Position numbers and translations under genes: made by a program. A stretch of DNA of 64,000 nt from Oceanobacillus sp. FSL K6-2867 (GTDB lineage Bacteria > Bacillota > Bacilli > Bacillales > Amphibacillaceae). Below, in pieces: positions 1-8,400 of this stretch; within the stretch, counting starts at the first letter, position 1; each line of letters starts with the position of its first letter. The stretch covers positions 2,790,001-2,854,000 of the forward strand of contig NZ_CP150144.1 in assembly GCF_037963145.1 (NCBI RefSeq), read 5' to 3'. A model generated the notes under the pieces. It did not search any database. It saw nothing but the letters and a program-made list of their open reading frames with translations, and had not been told where the DNA came from.

Positions 1-416
1 TTTTATAATTAACTATTTACAGGTAAATGATAAAGAAAACATCAATACTACTCAGACTTGTTATTGCCTTCTATTCATGCCGGTGAAGATATTATTTTTG
101 CTCCAAAAGATAGTAGAAAAGACAAAATACTTTAAATAAATGCAGCGGCTAAACTGATGTCCATTTGTATCCTTTTGAGGAAATGAAAGAGGAAGAGACG
201 TTCCTTCGGCAAATATTGATTATTATTTCTCAAAAAATGGATTTATTGAAGTGTGTAAAAGGCCTCAAAAAAATTGAATGTACAAAGTGTTTTAGAAAAT
301 GACTTACAAAAAAATGTGGATATACCTCAGAAAATAGTTGTCAGATTACTTCTATAAACTAGACGAAAATAGAACAATTATTATTTTATACAATTTATTC
401 AAAAAGGAGAAATAGT
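1..416. other. Gene-free left edge, probably degenerate coding remnants
   Basis: No intact reading frame is visible. Short open stretches, such as about 24 codons from position 61 ending at a TAA near 135, read like protein but are broken by stops upstream, so this may be a decayed gene tail. The right end holds the ribosome binding site of the next gene. I recognise no family. Confidence 0.3.
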
Positions 417-1448
417 ATGAAAGTCGGCTTCATGACAGCTTTTAATAAACCAACAAAATTAGCAAAAATTACATCATTAATAAGTAAAGCCTATGATATT
501 GAAATAATTTATCTGCGGCCAAAAGATATTATGATGGAAGAGAATAAAGTAAGAGGACAAGTATATATCAATAATAGTTGGCAAGAAAAAATAGTCGATA
601 TCCCTCCTTTCATTGATGTAGTTCCTTATAATTTTAAAAAAGAAAATCGGGAAATAATGAATTATCTAAGGAATAAAACATTCCTATCTGATGACCGTGC
701 AAATGTTTTAAGTAAAATTAAATTACAAAACATTTTGAGAAATGACCAGGAATTTTCGCATCTAATAATTCCTACTCACAAGGTAAGGAAATTTGAAGAT
801 ATTATTCATTACTTAAATGAATATTCCTCTATTGTTCTTAAACCATTAAGAGGAATTCAGGGAAGAGGAGTATATATTTTAAACAAAAGTAGTGATCATT
901 ATACTGTTGGGTTTAAAACAATGGAACAGGAAATAAATAAAAATCAGATTGCAACTTTTTTTGAGGATGAAATAAAAGGGAAAAATTATATTCTTCAAAA
1001 GTATGTTCAGTCTAGAACATTATATGGAGACCCATTTGATTGTAGGATTCATGTAGAAAAAGGCGGAGATGGTAAATGGCATAGTGCAAGAAATTATATT
1101 AGAATTGGTATAGGACAAAAAGTTATATCAAATGTTAACCAAGGTGGGGGAATAAGTGATCCAAAGCCATTTTTAAAAGCGAACTTTGGAGAAAAGTGGA
1201 CTGAGATTAATAAAAAACTAGAAAATCTTGCAGTAACCTTACCATATAAAATTGAAGAACTAAGAGGTACACATATTATGTCCTTAGGTATGGATATTGG
1301 TATTGATAAAGATGGCGAACTTTATTTATTTGAAGTAAATGATGGACCAGCCACTGCTGCTTTAATTTCAGAAGTTGCATACCTGAGAAGTAATTATTAT
1401 AACTATATATTGAATGAATTTAAAAAAACACCAACTAATGATAAATAA
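417..1448 (+). CDS. YheC/YheD-family ATP-grasp protein
   Basis: A 343-aa protein of the YheC/YheD family, ATP-grasp-fold proteins reported in Bacillus as endospore coat-associated; the substrate is unknown. Visible features are the nucleotide-binding strand SSIVLKPLRGIQGRGVY near residues 139-155 and the C-terminal metal/ATP motif LYLFEVNDGPATAAL near residues 302-316, both typical of ATP-grasp ligases. No signal peptide or membrane segment is present. An AAGGAG site lies about 8 nt before the ATG. The gene stands alone, followed by a strong hairpin terminator. The spore-coat role is inferred from the family only; membership is clear, the reaction is not. Confidence 0.8.
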   Translation: MKVGFMTAFNKPTKLAKITSLISKAYDIEIIYLRPKDIMMEENKVRGQVYINNSWQEKIVDIPPFIDVVPYNFKKENREIMNYLRNKTFLSDDRANVLSKIKLQNILRNDQEFSHLIIPTHKVRKFEDIIHYLNEYSSIVLKPLRGIQGRGVYILNKSSDHYTVGFKTMEQEINKNQIATFFEDEIKGKNYILQKYVQSRTLYGDPFDCRIHVEKGGDGKWHSARNYIRIGIGQKVISNVNQGGGISDPKPFLKANFGEKWTEINKKLENLAVTLPYKIEELRGTHIMSLGMDIGIDKDGELYLFEVNDGPATAALISEVAYLRSNYYNYILNEFKKTPTNDK

Positions 1449-1490
1449 TCGGAAATAATTCATGAATTAATAGTTATTAGTAAGGTGGAA

Positions 1491-1544
1491 GAAAGCATGA
1501 ACACTCTATGTTGAAATATATAGACTGTTCATGCTTTCTTTTTT
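1491..1544 (+). terminator. Rho-independent terminator after the ATP-grasp gene
   Basis: A perfect 13-bp stem (1491-1503 with 1526-1538) is followed by a run of T. The loop is 22 nt, longer than usual. Confidence 0.8.
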
Positions 1545-1817
1545 AATCGATATAAATAGGTAGATGTTGGCTCAAAAGCTCCGCACAATACTCAGATTTA
1601 TATATTTAGATTTATCGGCAAATGAAATTCCCTTTCTTTCCCCCGGGGGCTATTGCGTACTCATTTAAACCGAAAAGTAGATAATCGTAAATAGTAAAAA
1701 ATATCCTTTTATGGGATTTCATCTTTTATTAATTAAAAATAATACTAAAGAGCTTAAAAAATGTAGTTTTTTGTCGATATTAAAATAGTAATCTAAACTA
1801 AAGGAGGTGAAACTAAA
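1545..1817. other. AT-rich upstream region of the large wall hydrolase
   Basis: No gene is seen. The region ends in a strong ribosome binding site (AAGGAGGTG, 1801-1809) that sets the GTG start at 1818. I could not assign a convincing promoter. Confidence 0.4.
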
Positions 1818-4800
1818 GTGAAATTAAATAAGTTTATGATTCTAGCTATTGTATTACTTACCTGTTTCTACTTTAGTCCACAAATCGTAGGTGCAACACC
1901 AGGTGAGGTCAAAGAACGGGTAATTGAAGAAGTTAGTGAAGAGAATGAGGATTCTGGTGATCTATCGGATGTAACTCCTTCTAATAATACTGCAGACCAA
2001 TCTACACCTAAAATAGACGAACCATCTGAAGAAGAGAGTAGACCTGAAGAAAATAGCCCTAAAGCAGAAGAGTCAGAAGATAAAGAGGAAACTTCAGTTG
2101 AGCAAGAAGAACAAACTTCAGATCAGCAAGAAGAACAAATCTCAGATGAGCAAGAAGGACAAACTTCAGATCAGCAAGAAGAACAAATCTCAGATGAGCA
2201 AGAAGAACAAACTTCAAATCAGCAAGATCAACAGACAAAGGAAGGTCTTGTAGAATATGAACCAACGAAAGAAGGAGTTACAGAAGAAAGAATTGAAAGC
2301 AAGGAAGAGGATTCAGAAGAAAAAAGTTCGAAAGAAGAGCAGGAACTGAATCAACTCAAAACCTTTTCTATTCAAGTAGTAGAAGCTCCTTTCGAAAAGG
2401 GTGATCGCCATAAAGACATTGTGGGCATCAAAAAGAAACTAAATCGAGTAGGTTTTGGTGGAATCACAGAAACATATTTTTTTGGTAGTTTTACAGAAAA
2501 AAGAGTGAAGCAATTTCAAACTTACTATGGTTTATCGGTAACAGGTAAGACAGACGAAGCAACCCTAAAGCAACTAGATGAGGTATACAACAGTCCATTC
2601 CAAAAAGGAAAGCGACACAACGATACGCTTGCCATAAAGGAAAAGTTGAACCGTATAGGTTATGGGAAAATTACTGTAACCGCATTTTATGGCACCTATA
2701 TGGATAAACAGGTAAGAAAGTTTCAAAAAGATAACGGTCTGCGAATAAATGGAATTATGGACGAGATTACGTTGAGAAAACTTAATGCGGAAGTGAGTGA
2801 AATTCCATTCCAACGTGGAGATCGCCATAAAGACATTGTGGGCATCAAAAAGAAACTAAATCGAGTAGGTTTTGGTGGAATCACAGAAACATATTTTTTT
2901 GGTAGTTTTACAGAAAAAAGAGTGAAGCAATTTCAAACTTACTATGGTTTATCGGTAACAGGTAAGACAGACGAAGCAACCCTAAAGCAACTAGATGAGG
3001 TATACAACAGTCCATTCCAAAAAGGAAAGCGACACAACGATACGCTTGCCATAAAGGAAAAGTTGAACCGTATAGGTTATGGGAAAATTACTGTAACCGC
3101 ATTTTATGGCACCTATATGGATAAACAGGTAAGAAAGTTTCAAAAAGATAACGGTCTGCGAATAAATGGAATTATGGACGAGATTACGTTGAGAAAACTT
3201 AATGCGGAAGTGAGTGAAATTCCATTCCAACGTGGAGATCGCCATAAAGACATTGTGGGCATCAAAAAGAAACTAAATCGAGTAGGTTTTGGTGGAATCA
3301 CAGAAACATATTTTTTTGGTAGTTTTACAGAAAAAAGAGTGAAGCAATTTCAAACTTACTATGGTTTATCGGTAACAGGTAAGACAGACGAAGCAACCCT
3401 AAAGCAACTAGATGAGGTATACAACAGTCCATTCCAAAAAGGAAAGCGACACAACGATACGCTTGCCATAAAGGAAAAGTTGAACCGTATAGGTTATGGG
3501 AAAATTACTGTAACCGCATTTTATGGCACCTATATGGATAAACAGGTAAGAAAGTTTCAAAAAGATAACGGTCTGCGAATAAATGGAATTATGGACGAGA
3601 TTACGTTGAGAAAACTTAATGCGGAAGTGAGTGAAATTCCATTCCAACGTGGAGATCGCCATAAAGACATTGTGGGCATCAAAAAGAAACTAAATCGAGT
3701 AGGTTTTGGTGGAATCACAGAAACATATTTTTTTGGTAGTTTTACAGAAAAAAGAGTGAAGCAATTTCAAACTTACTATGGTTTATCGGTAACAGGTAAG
3801 ACAGACGAAGCAACCCTAAAGCAACTAGATGAGGTATACAACAGTCCATTCCAAAAAGGAAAGCGACACAACGATACGCTTGCCATAAAGGAAAAGTTGA
3901 ACCGTATAGGTTATGGGAAAATTACTGTAACCGCATTTTATGGCACCTATATGGATAAACAGGTAAGAAAGTTTCAAAAAGATAACGGTCTGCGAATAAA
4001 TGGAATTATGGACGAGATTACGTTGAAAAAACTTAATGCGGAAGTAAGCAAGACTCCATTCCAACGTGGAGATCGCCATAAAGACATTGTGGGCATCAAA
4101 AAGAAACTAAATCGAGTAGGTTTTGGTGGAATCTCAGAGACTACTCTTTTCGGAAGCTGGATGGAAACACGAGTTAAACAATTTCAATCCTATTATGGCC
4201 TCTCTGCAACGGGAAAAATAGATGAAACAACGACAAAGAAACTTGATGAAGTATACAACAGTCCATTCCAGAAGGGGAAACGACATAGTGATGTTATTAC
4301 ATTAAAGCAAAAACTAAATGAAATTGGTTATGGTTATATTAGTGTTACTACTCTCTATGGAACCTTTATGGACAAACAGGTAAGGAAATTCCAAGAGAAT
4401 AATGGATTGACTGTAAATGGAATAGTTGATGAGGTAACTGTAGCTAAAATTAACGAGTTTTATAATAATCGCACTATAATTACGTATAGTAATTACAATC
4501 TAACATTAGAACAGGCTCTAAATATCCAGATGGCTATTACAAATCCTCCGCCACAGACAGATAAATATGCTAACTCACCAGCGTATATAAGTAGTAAATA
4601 TGTGACATTAAGTCAATCTGGAGCAATTTATTCTGGTGGTAATGTCAAGGTTCGAACTGAGCCTAATCTGAATAATACATCTCATAAATACACTTTAACT
4701 CCAGGTACAAGAGTATCGATTTTGGGAACAGTTAAAGGAGATTCTTATCAAGGCAGTACGAATTGGTATAAAATAGAGTACAATAATGAAGTATTATTTG

Positions 4801-5585
4801 CTCATTCAAAGTTAGTTGTTGAAAATGCAACTATTGCAAAAACAACTGCTAATTTAAATGTTCGCTCAGCGCCCAATAGTAATAGTGATACACATGTTTA
4901 CGGTACACTTGCAAAAGGTACAGAAGTAAATGTAATCAGTACAACTGGGAATTGGTATCAAATAAGTTATAATGCATGGAGAAATGCAACCAGATCAGAT
5001 ACCGAAGCATATTTAAACCCTGATTTTAATGATGAATTTCAACATTTAGATCTCACATCTTATGCTGGTGCAAGTGAAGCAGAGTTAAATGCTTTCTTAA
5101 AAGATAAAGGGATTTTAGAAGGTATGGGAAAAGCATTTATTGAAGCAAGTAAGAAACATAATGTAAATGAATTATATCTTGTTTCACATGCGTTGCTCGA
5201 AACAGGAAACGGTACTTCTAAATTAGCAACTGGTATTAAGGTTAATGGAAAAGTAGTTTATAATATGTTTGGAATTGAAGCATATGACTCTTGTCCAGAA
5301 AGTTGTGGATCTGCAAAGGCTTATGCTGAGAATTGGGATACTCCATATAAAGCTATTGTTGGTGGTGCAGAATTTATTGGGGAAGACTATATCCATAATG
5401 AATATCAGCAAAATACAATCTATAAAATGCGCTGGAATCCATCAGCAATGGAAGCTACAGGAGTATTCGGCAAGCAATATGCAACAGATATTGGCTGGGC
5501 TGTTAAGCAAACGAATAACCTTAAAAATATGTACAGTACACTAAGTAATCCTTTATTCAAATTCAATATTGTTCAATACAAATAA
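1818..5585 (+). CDS. Secreted modular wall hydrolase: ten PG-binding modules, two SH3, glucosaminidase
   Basis: A 1255-aa exported peptidoglycan hydrolase. Order: signal peptide (1-26); acidic Glu/Gln/Ser linker (about 27-180) with repeated EEQTSDQQ/EEQISDEQ units; ten PG_binding_1-like modules arranged as five 139-aa repeats (about 191-885); two bacterial SH3 domains (about 935-1005 and 1007-1072); and a C-terminal endo-beta-N-acetylglucosaminidase domain of LytD/GH73 type. The expected catalytic Glu is E1128 in SHALLETGNG. The GTG start follows a perfect SD. Repeats 1-4 are almost identical in DNA, so copy number is probably unstable and easily misassembled. The gene sits next to the WTA exporter, consistent with wall remodelling. 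The glycan bond cut is inferred from the family. Confidence 0.88.
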   Translation: MKLNKFMILAIVLLTCFYFSPQIVGATPGEVKERVIEEVSEENEDSGDLSDVTPSNNTADQSTPKIDEPSEEESRPEENSPKAEESEDKEETSVEQEEQTSDQQEEQISDEQEGQTSDQQEEQISDEQEEQTSNQQDQQTKEGLVEYEPTKEGVTEERIESKEEDSEEKSSKEEQELNQLKTFSIQVVEAPFEKGDRHKDIVGIKKKLNRVGFGGITETYFFGSFTEKRVKQFQTYYGLSVTGKTDEATLKQLDEVYNSPFQKGKRHNDTLAIKEKLNRIGYGKITVTAFYGTYMDKQVRKFQKDNGLRINGIMDEITLRKLNAEVSEIPFQRGDRHKDIVGIKKKLNRVGFGGITETYFFGSFTEKRVKQFQTYYGLSVTGKTDEATLKQLDEVYNSPFQKGKRHNDTLAIKEKLNRIGYGKITVTAFYGTYMDKQVRKFQKDNGLRINGIMDEITLRKLNAEVSEIPFQRGDRHKDIVGIKKKLNRVGFGGITETYFFGSFTEKRVKQFQTYYGLSVTGKTDEATLKQLDEVYNSPFQKGKRHNDTLAIKEKLNRIGYGKITVTAFYGTYMDKQVRKFQKDNGLRINGIMDEITLRKLNAEVSEIPFQRGDRHKDIVGIKKKLNRVGFGGITETYFFGSFTEKRVKQFQTYYGLSVTGKTDEATLKQLDEVYNSPFQKGKRHNDTLAIKEKLNRIGYGKITVTAFYGTYMDKQVRKFQKDNGLRINGIMDEITLKKLNAEVSKTPFQRGDRHKDIVGIKKKLNRVGFGGISETTLFGSWMETRVKQFQSYYGLSATGKIDETTTKKLDEVYNSPFQKGKRHSDVITLKQKLNEIGYGYISVTTLYGTFMDKQVRKFQENNGLTVNGIVDEVTVAKINEFYNNRTIITYSNYNLTLEQALNIQMAITNPPPQTDKYANSPAYISSKYVTLSQSGAIYSGGNVKVRTEPNLNNTSHKYTLTPGTRVSILGTVKGDSYQGSTNWYKIEYNNEVLFAHSKLVVENATIAKTTANLNVRSAPNSNSDTHVYGTLAKGTEVNVISTTGNWYQISYNAWRNATRSDTEAYLNPDFNDEFQHLDLTSYAGASEAELNAFLKDKGILEGMGKAFIEASKKHNVNELYLVSHALLETGNGTSKLATGIKVNGKVVYNMFGIEAYDSCPESCGSAKAYAENWDTPYKAIVGGAEFIGEDYIHNEYQQNTIYKMRWNPSAMEATGVFGKQYATDIGWAVKQTNNLKNMYSTLSNPLFKFNIVQYK
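2388..4472 (+). repeat. Five tandem 417-bp coding repeats (PG-binding module pairs)
   Basis: The period is 417 bp (139 codons), each unit encoding two PG-binding modules. Units 1-4 (about 2388-4055) are almost identical base for base. Unit 5 is identical for its first 75 or so bases, then diverges from about 4130 on, as expected from recent expansion or gene conversion inside an older array. Confidence 0.92.
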
Positions 5586-5596
5586 TCTATAATATT

Positions 5597-5633
5597 AAAA
5601 GTCTAGTTCACGTAAGCGAACTAGGCTTTTTAA
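5597..5633 (+). terminator. Terminator after the modular wall hydrolase
   Basis: A 13-bp stem (5597-5609 with 5618-5630, one G-U pair), an 8-nt loop and a T-rich tail. Confidence 0.8.
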
Positions 5634-5842
5634 TCTTGGTGAGTTTGTATAAAGTTATTGAGGAAAAGACAGTTATATTTAGAAATAACTTTAAATTGAC
5701 CAATTTTGAGAGCGTGATTAAGCTATTTACTTTAAAAACGTCTTATAATTTCATATCGATAATACTTTATAAATCTGTTATAGTAATATAGGTGAAATAA
5801 TGTAATGTTAATGTAAAAATTAATTTTAGATGGTGAGAAATT

Positions 5843-7426
5843 ATGCAGCACTCTGTTATTTTTAAGAATGTAACAAAAAAGTATAAAATGTATAATGATT
5901 CTGCGGACCGCCTAAAAGCTATCGCAGCGCCAAAGCGATTTGGAGAAGATTTTTATGCTGTAAAAAATATTAGTTTTACTGCAGAGCCAGGTGATGTGGT
6001 TGGTCTTGTAGGAGTAAATGGAGCTGGAAAGTCCACTTTATCTAATTTAATTGCTGGAGTAGTTCCAGAAACATCTGGGGAAATTTCGATAGATGGTCAG
6101 GTTTCGGTTATATCTATTTCTTCTGGGTTGGATAATCAATTAACTGGTAGAGATAATATTGAATACAAGTGCTTGATGCTTGGATTTACAAAAAGAGAAA
6201 TTCAAGAATTAATGCCGGAGATAATAAAGTTTGCGGATTTAGGTAAATTTATTGATCAACCAGTTAAAAATTATTCTAGTGGGATGAAATCTCGTTTAGG
6301 GTTTGCAATATCTGTTAATATAGATCCGGATGTATTAGTTATTGATGAAGCTTTATCAGTTGGTGACCAAACATTTAAAGAAAAATGCTTTGAAAAGATG
6401 AATGAATTCAAAGAGAAAGGGAAAACCATCTTCTTTGTTAGTCATTCACTTAATCAAGTAAGAGATTTCTGCAATAAAGTACTATGGCTTGAAGCTGGTG
6501 AAGTCAAGGGATACGGAGAAAGAAAATTGGTCTTGCCGAAATACCGAAAATTTCTCAAAGAATTTAAAGCTTTATCGGAAGAAGAGAAGGCAAAATTTCG
6601 AGAACAAATTGCAGAAAAGCGTAGTAAGCTAGAAATAGCTGAAGAGGATAATAGCGATGAATTGCAAGCTATACCTCATGTAAATAGCTCCCGAGTACTC
6701 CGGAACCGTAAAAAAAATTTATTTATCTTGGTCAATAAAAAAATTACGGTTCTTCTTTTATTACTTTGTATTCTTAGTATTTCGTTATACATAGGGAAGC
6801 CATGGAATAAGTTCTATAGGAATCATTCAACATCACATACAGCCATGCCTCAAGATAATTCGATTACGATGCACGAAGATAAAAATAATGAAACAGTACT
6901 ACATAATGAATTGCAGTCTAAGGAAGATATAAGGTATTTAGTAGTTGAATCCGCTTCAATTCGTGCTAATCCAGACCTTGAAGCGGAAGTAATTGGATAT
7001 GCGCATTTTGGTGAGTCATATGTCATTAATGAAATTGAAGCTGGTTTAAATGATATTGAATGGCTGAAGGTGATCAATAAAGCAACGAACGAGAACGGTT
7101 GGATTAGTGGGAATACTATGCAGGGAATCAAAGATTCATTGAATGATGAAGAGACAGCAGGAAAAATCCAACAATTAGCTGGTTATCATCCTGTTTTAGA
7201 AGAGATTGAACTGTTAAATAGAACAGATGATAATGAAGGTATTAACAGCTTTGAAGCCCACACAACAATTATTGTTAGCGATACTTTAAAAGCTAGTGTC
7301 ATTGAAAGTCTAGATGATCCTCATATCGAAATAGCTAATAAGCTTTTATATCGAGGCTCATTATTTGATTTTGTATTTACTATAGAAAATGACTATGTTA
7401 TAGAAATAACTATAATAAAAAAGTAA
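5843..7426 (+). CDS. tagH: Teichoic acid export ABC transporter, ATP-binding subunit TagH
   Basis: A 527-aa ATPase of the wall teichoic acid exporter TagGH, the same length as I recall for B. subtilis TagH. The ABC domain (about 1-245) has Walker A GVNGAGKS (about 58-65), the signature YSSGMKSRLGFA and Walker B VLVIDEAL. A charged linker, one transmembrane helix (about 300-320) and an extracellular part with an SH3-like segment (about 365-435) follow. It energises flipping of undecaprenyl-linked WTA across the membrane. tagH comes before tagG here, the reverse of the classical tagGH order, with 32 bp between the genes. The AT-rich 200 bp upstream probably hold the promoter. Confidence 0.93.
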   Translation: MQHSVIFKNVTKKYKMYNDSADRLKAIAAPKRFGEDFYAVKNISFTAEPGDVVGLVGVNGAGKSTLSNLIAGVVPETSGEISIDGQVSVISISSGLDNQLTGRDNIEYKCLMLGFTKREIQELMPEIIKFADLGKFIDQPVKNYSSGMKSRLGFAISVNIDPDVLVIDEALSVGDQTFKEKCFEKMNEFKEKGKTIFFVSHSLNQVRDFCNKVLWLEAGEVKGYGERKLVLPKYRKFLKEFKALSEEEKAKFREQIAEKRSKLEIAEEDNSDELQAIPHVNSSRVLRNRKKNLFILVNKKITVLLLLLCILSISLYIGKPWNKFYRNHSTSHTAMPQDNSITMHEDKNNETVLHNELQSKEDIRYLVVESASIRANPDLEAEVIGYAHFGESYVINEIEAGLNDIEWLKVINKATNENGWISGNTMQGIKDSLNDEETAGKIQQLAGYHPVLEEIELLNRTDDNEGINSFEAHTTIIVSDTLKASVIESLDDPHIEIANKLLYRGSLFDFVFTIENDYVIEITIIKK

Positions 7427-7458
7427 CTTGATAGATAATGAAATGTGAGTGAAGCACA

Positions 7459-8298
7459 ATGAATTCAGCATTGAAAGTAATAAAAGAGCAAGTTAATCAT
7501 TTTTATTTAATTCGAAGATTATCTGTATTTGAAATGAAAAGCGCTAATAAAAATAATTACCTTGGTATGGCTTGGGAAATTCTGACACCAGCAATAGTAA
7601 TAATGATTTATTGGCTTGTATTCGGAGTAGGTATTAGAAATAGGGCAGACATTCATGTCGGAAATATGGAGGTTCCTTTTTTATATTGGCTTATGACAGG
7701 TTACATGCTATGGATTTTCTTTAGTCAGTCTACTATTAATGGATCAAAATCAATATTTTCTCGGTTGAAAATTGTATCCAAAATGAACTTTCCAATAAGT
7801 ATTATTCCAAACTATGTGATTTTTTCTAGATTTTATGTACATGTAGCTCTTATAGCGATTATAATCGTAATATTTCAATTTGCTGGTTATCCGATTAATA
7901 AGTACTATTTACAGCTTCCTTATTTTGCAATCGCAACCTATATCTTTACATACTCCCTTGCACTTATTACATCCACTTTATCCGTGATGATACGCGATGT
8001 GCATAAGTTATTAACATCGACAATGAGAATGGGAATATATATATCCCCGGTCCTATGGGACGTTTCGAGGATTGATCAAGATGGTTCAATTGCAAGTGCA
8101 GTTATCACAGCAATCGTTAGGCTGAACCCGCTAACCTACTTAATTGAAGGCTACAGGGCAGCATTTTTTGGAGTTGACTGGCATTTTATCACGGAACCGG
8201 GAGTTACTGCATATTTTTGGGTTGTTACAATATTATTATTTATTATTGGTTCGGTAATACATGTTAGTACAAGAAAACATTTTATCGACTATTTGTAA
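7459..8298 (+). CDS. tagG: Teichoic acid export ABC transporter, permease TagG
   Basis: A 279-aa ABC-2-type permease of the TagG/RfbA polysaccharide export family. About six hydrophobic segments follow a short cytoplasmic N-terminus (the FEMKSANKNNYLGMAWEI region is typical). The pattern GYMLWIFFSQ and the C-terminal NPLTYLIEGYRAAFFG motif are characteristic of this family. It forms the channel half of the WTA exporter with TagH just upstream. It probably shares the tagH transcript. Confidence 0.92.
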   Translation: MNSALKVIKEQVNHFYLIRRLSVFEMKSANKNNYLGMAWEILTPAIVIMIYWLVFGVGIRNRADIHVGNMEVPFLYWLMTGYMLWIFFSQSTINGSKSIFSRLKIVSKMNFPISIIPNYVIFSRFYVHVALIAIIIVIFQFAGYPINKYYLQLPYFAIATYIFTYSLALITSTLSVMIRDVHKLLTSTMRMGIYISPVLWDVSRIDQDGSIASAVITAIVRLNPLTYLIEGYRAAFFGVDWHFITEPGVTAYFWVVTILLFIIGSVIHVSTRKHFIDYL

Positions 8299-8400
8299 CT
8301 ATTAAATTGTCCTTTTAAGAATAAATTAATAACTATTGAAATTGTGGGTATAAAATACTATACTCAAAATGTGAATGAGTAAACGAGGAGGGGTCTCTAA

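Noticed and set aside
2574..4079. Four identical minus-strand frames of 84 codons
   Set aside because: Shadows of the 417-bp coding repeats; no start signals and the plus strand is clearly coding.
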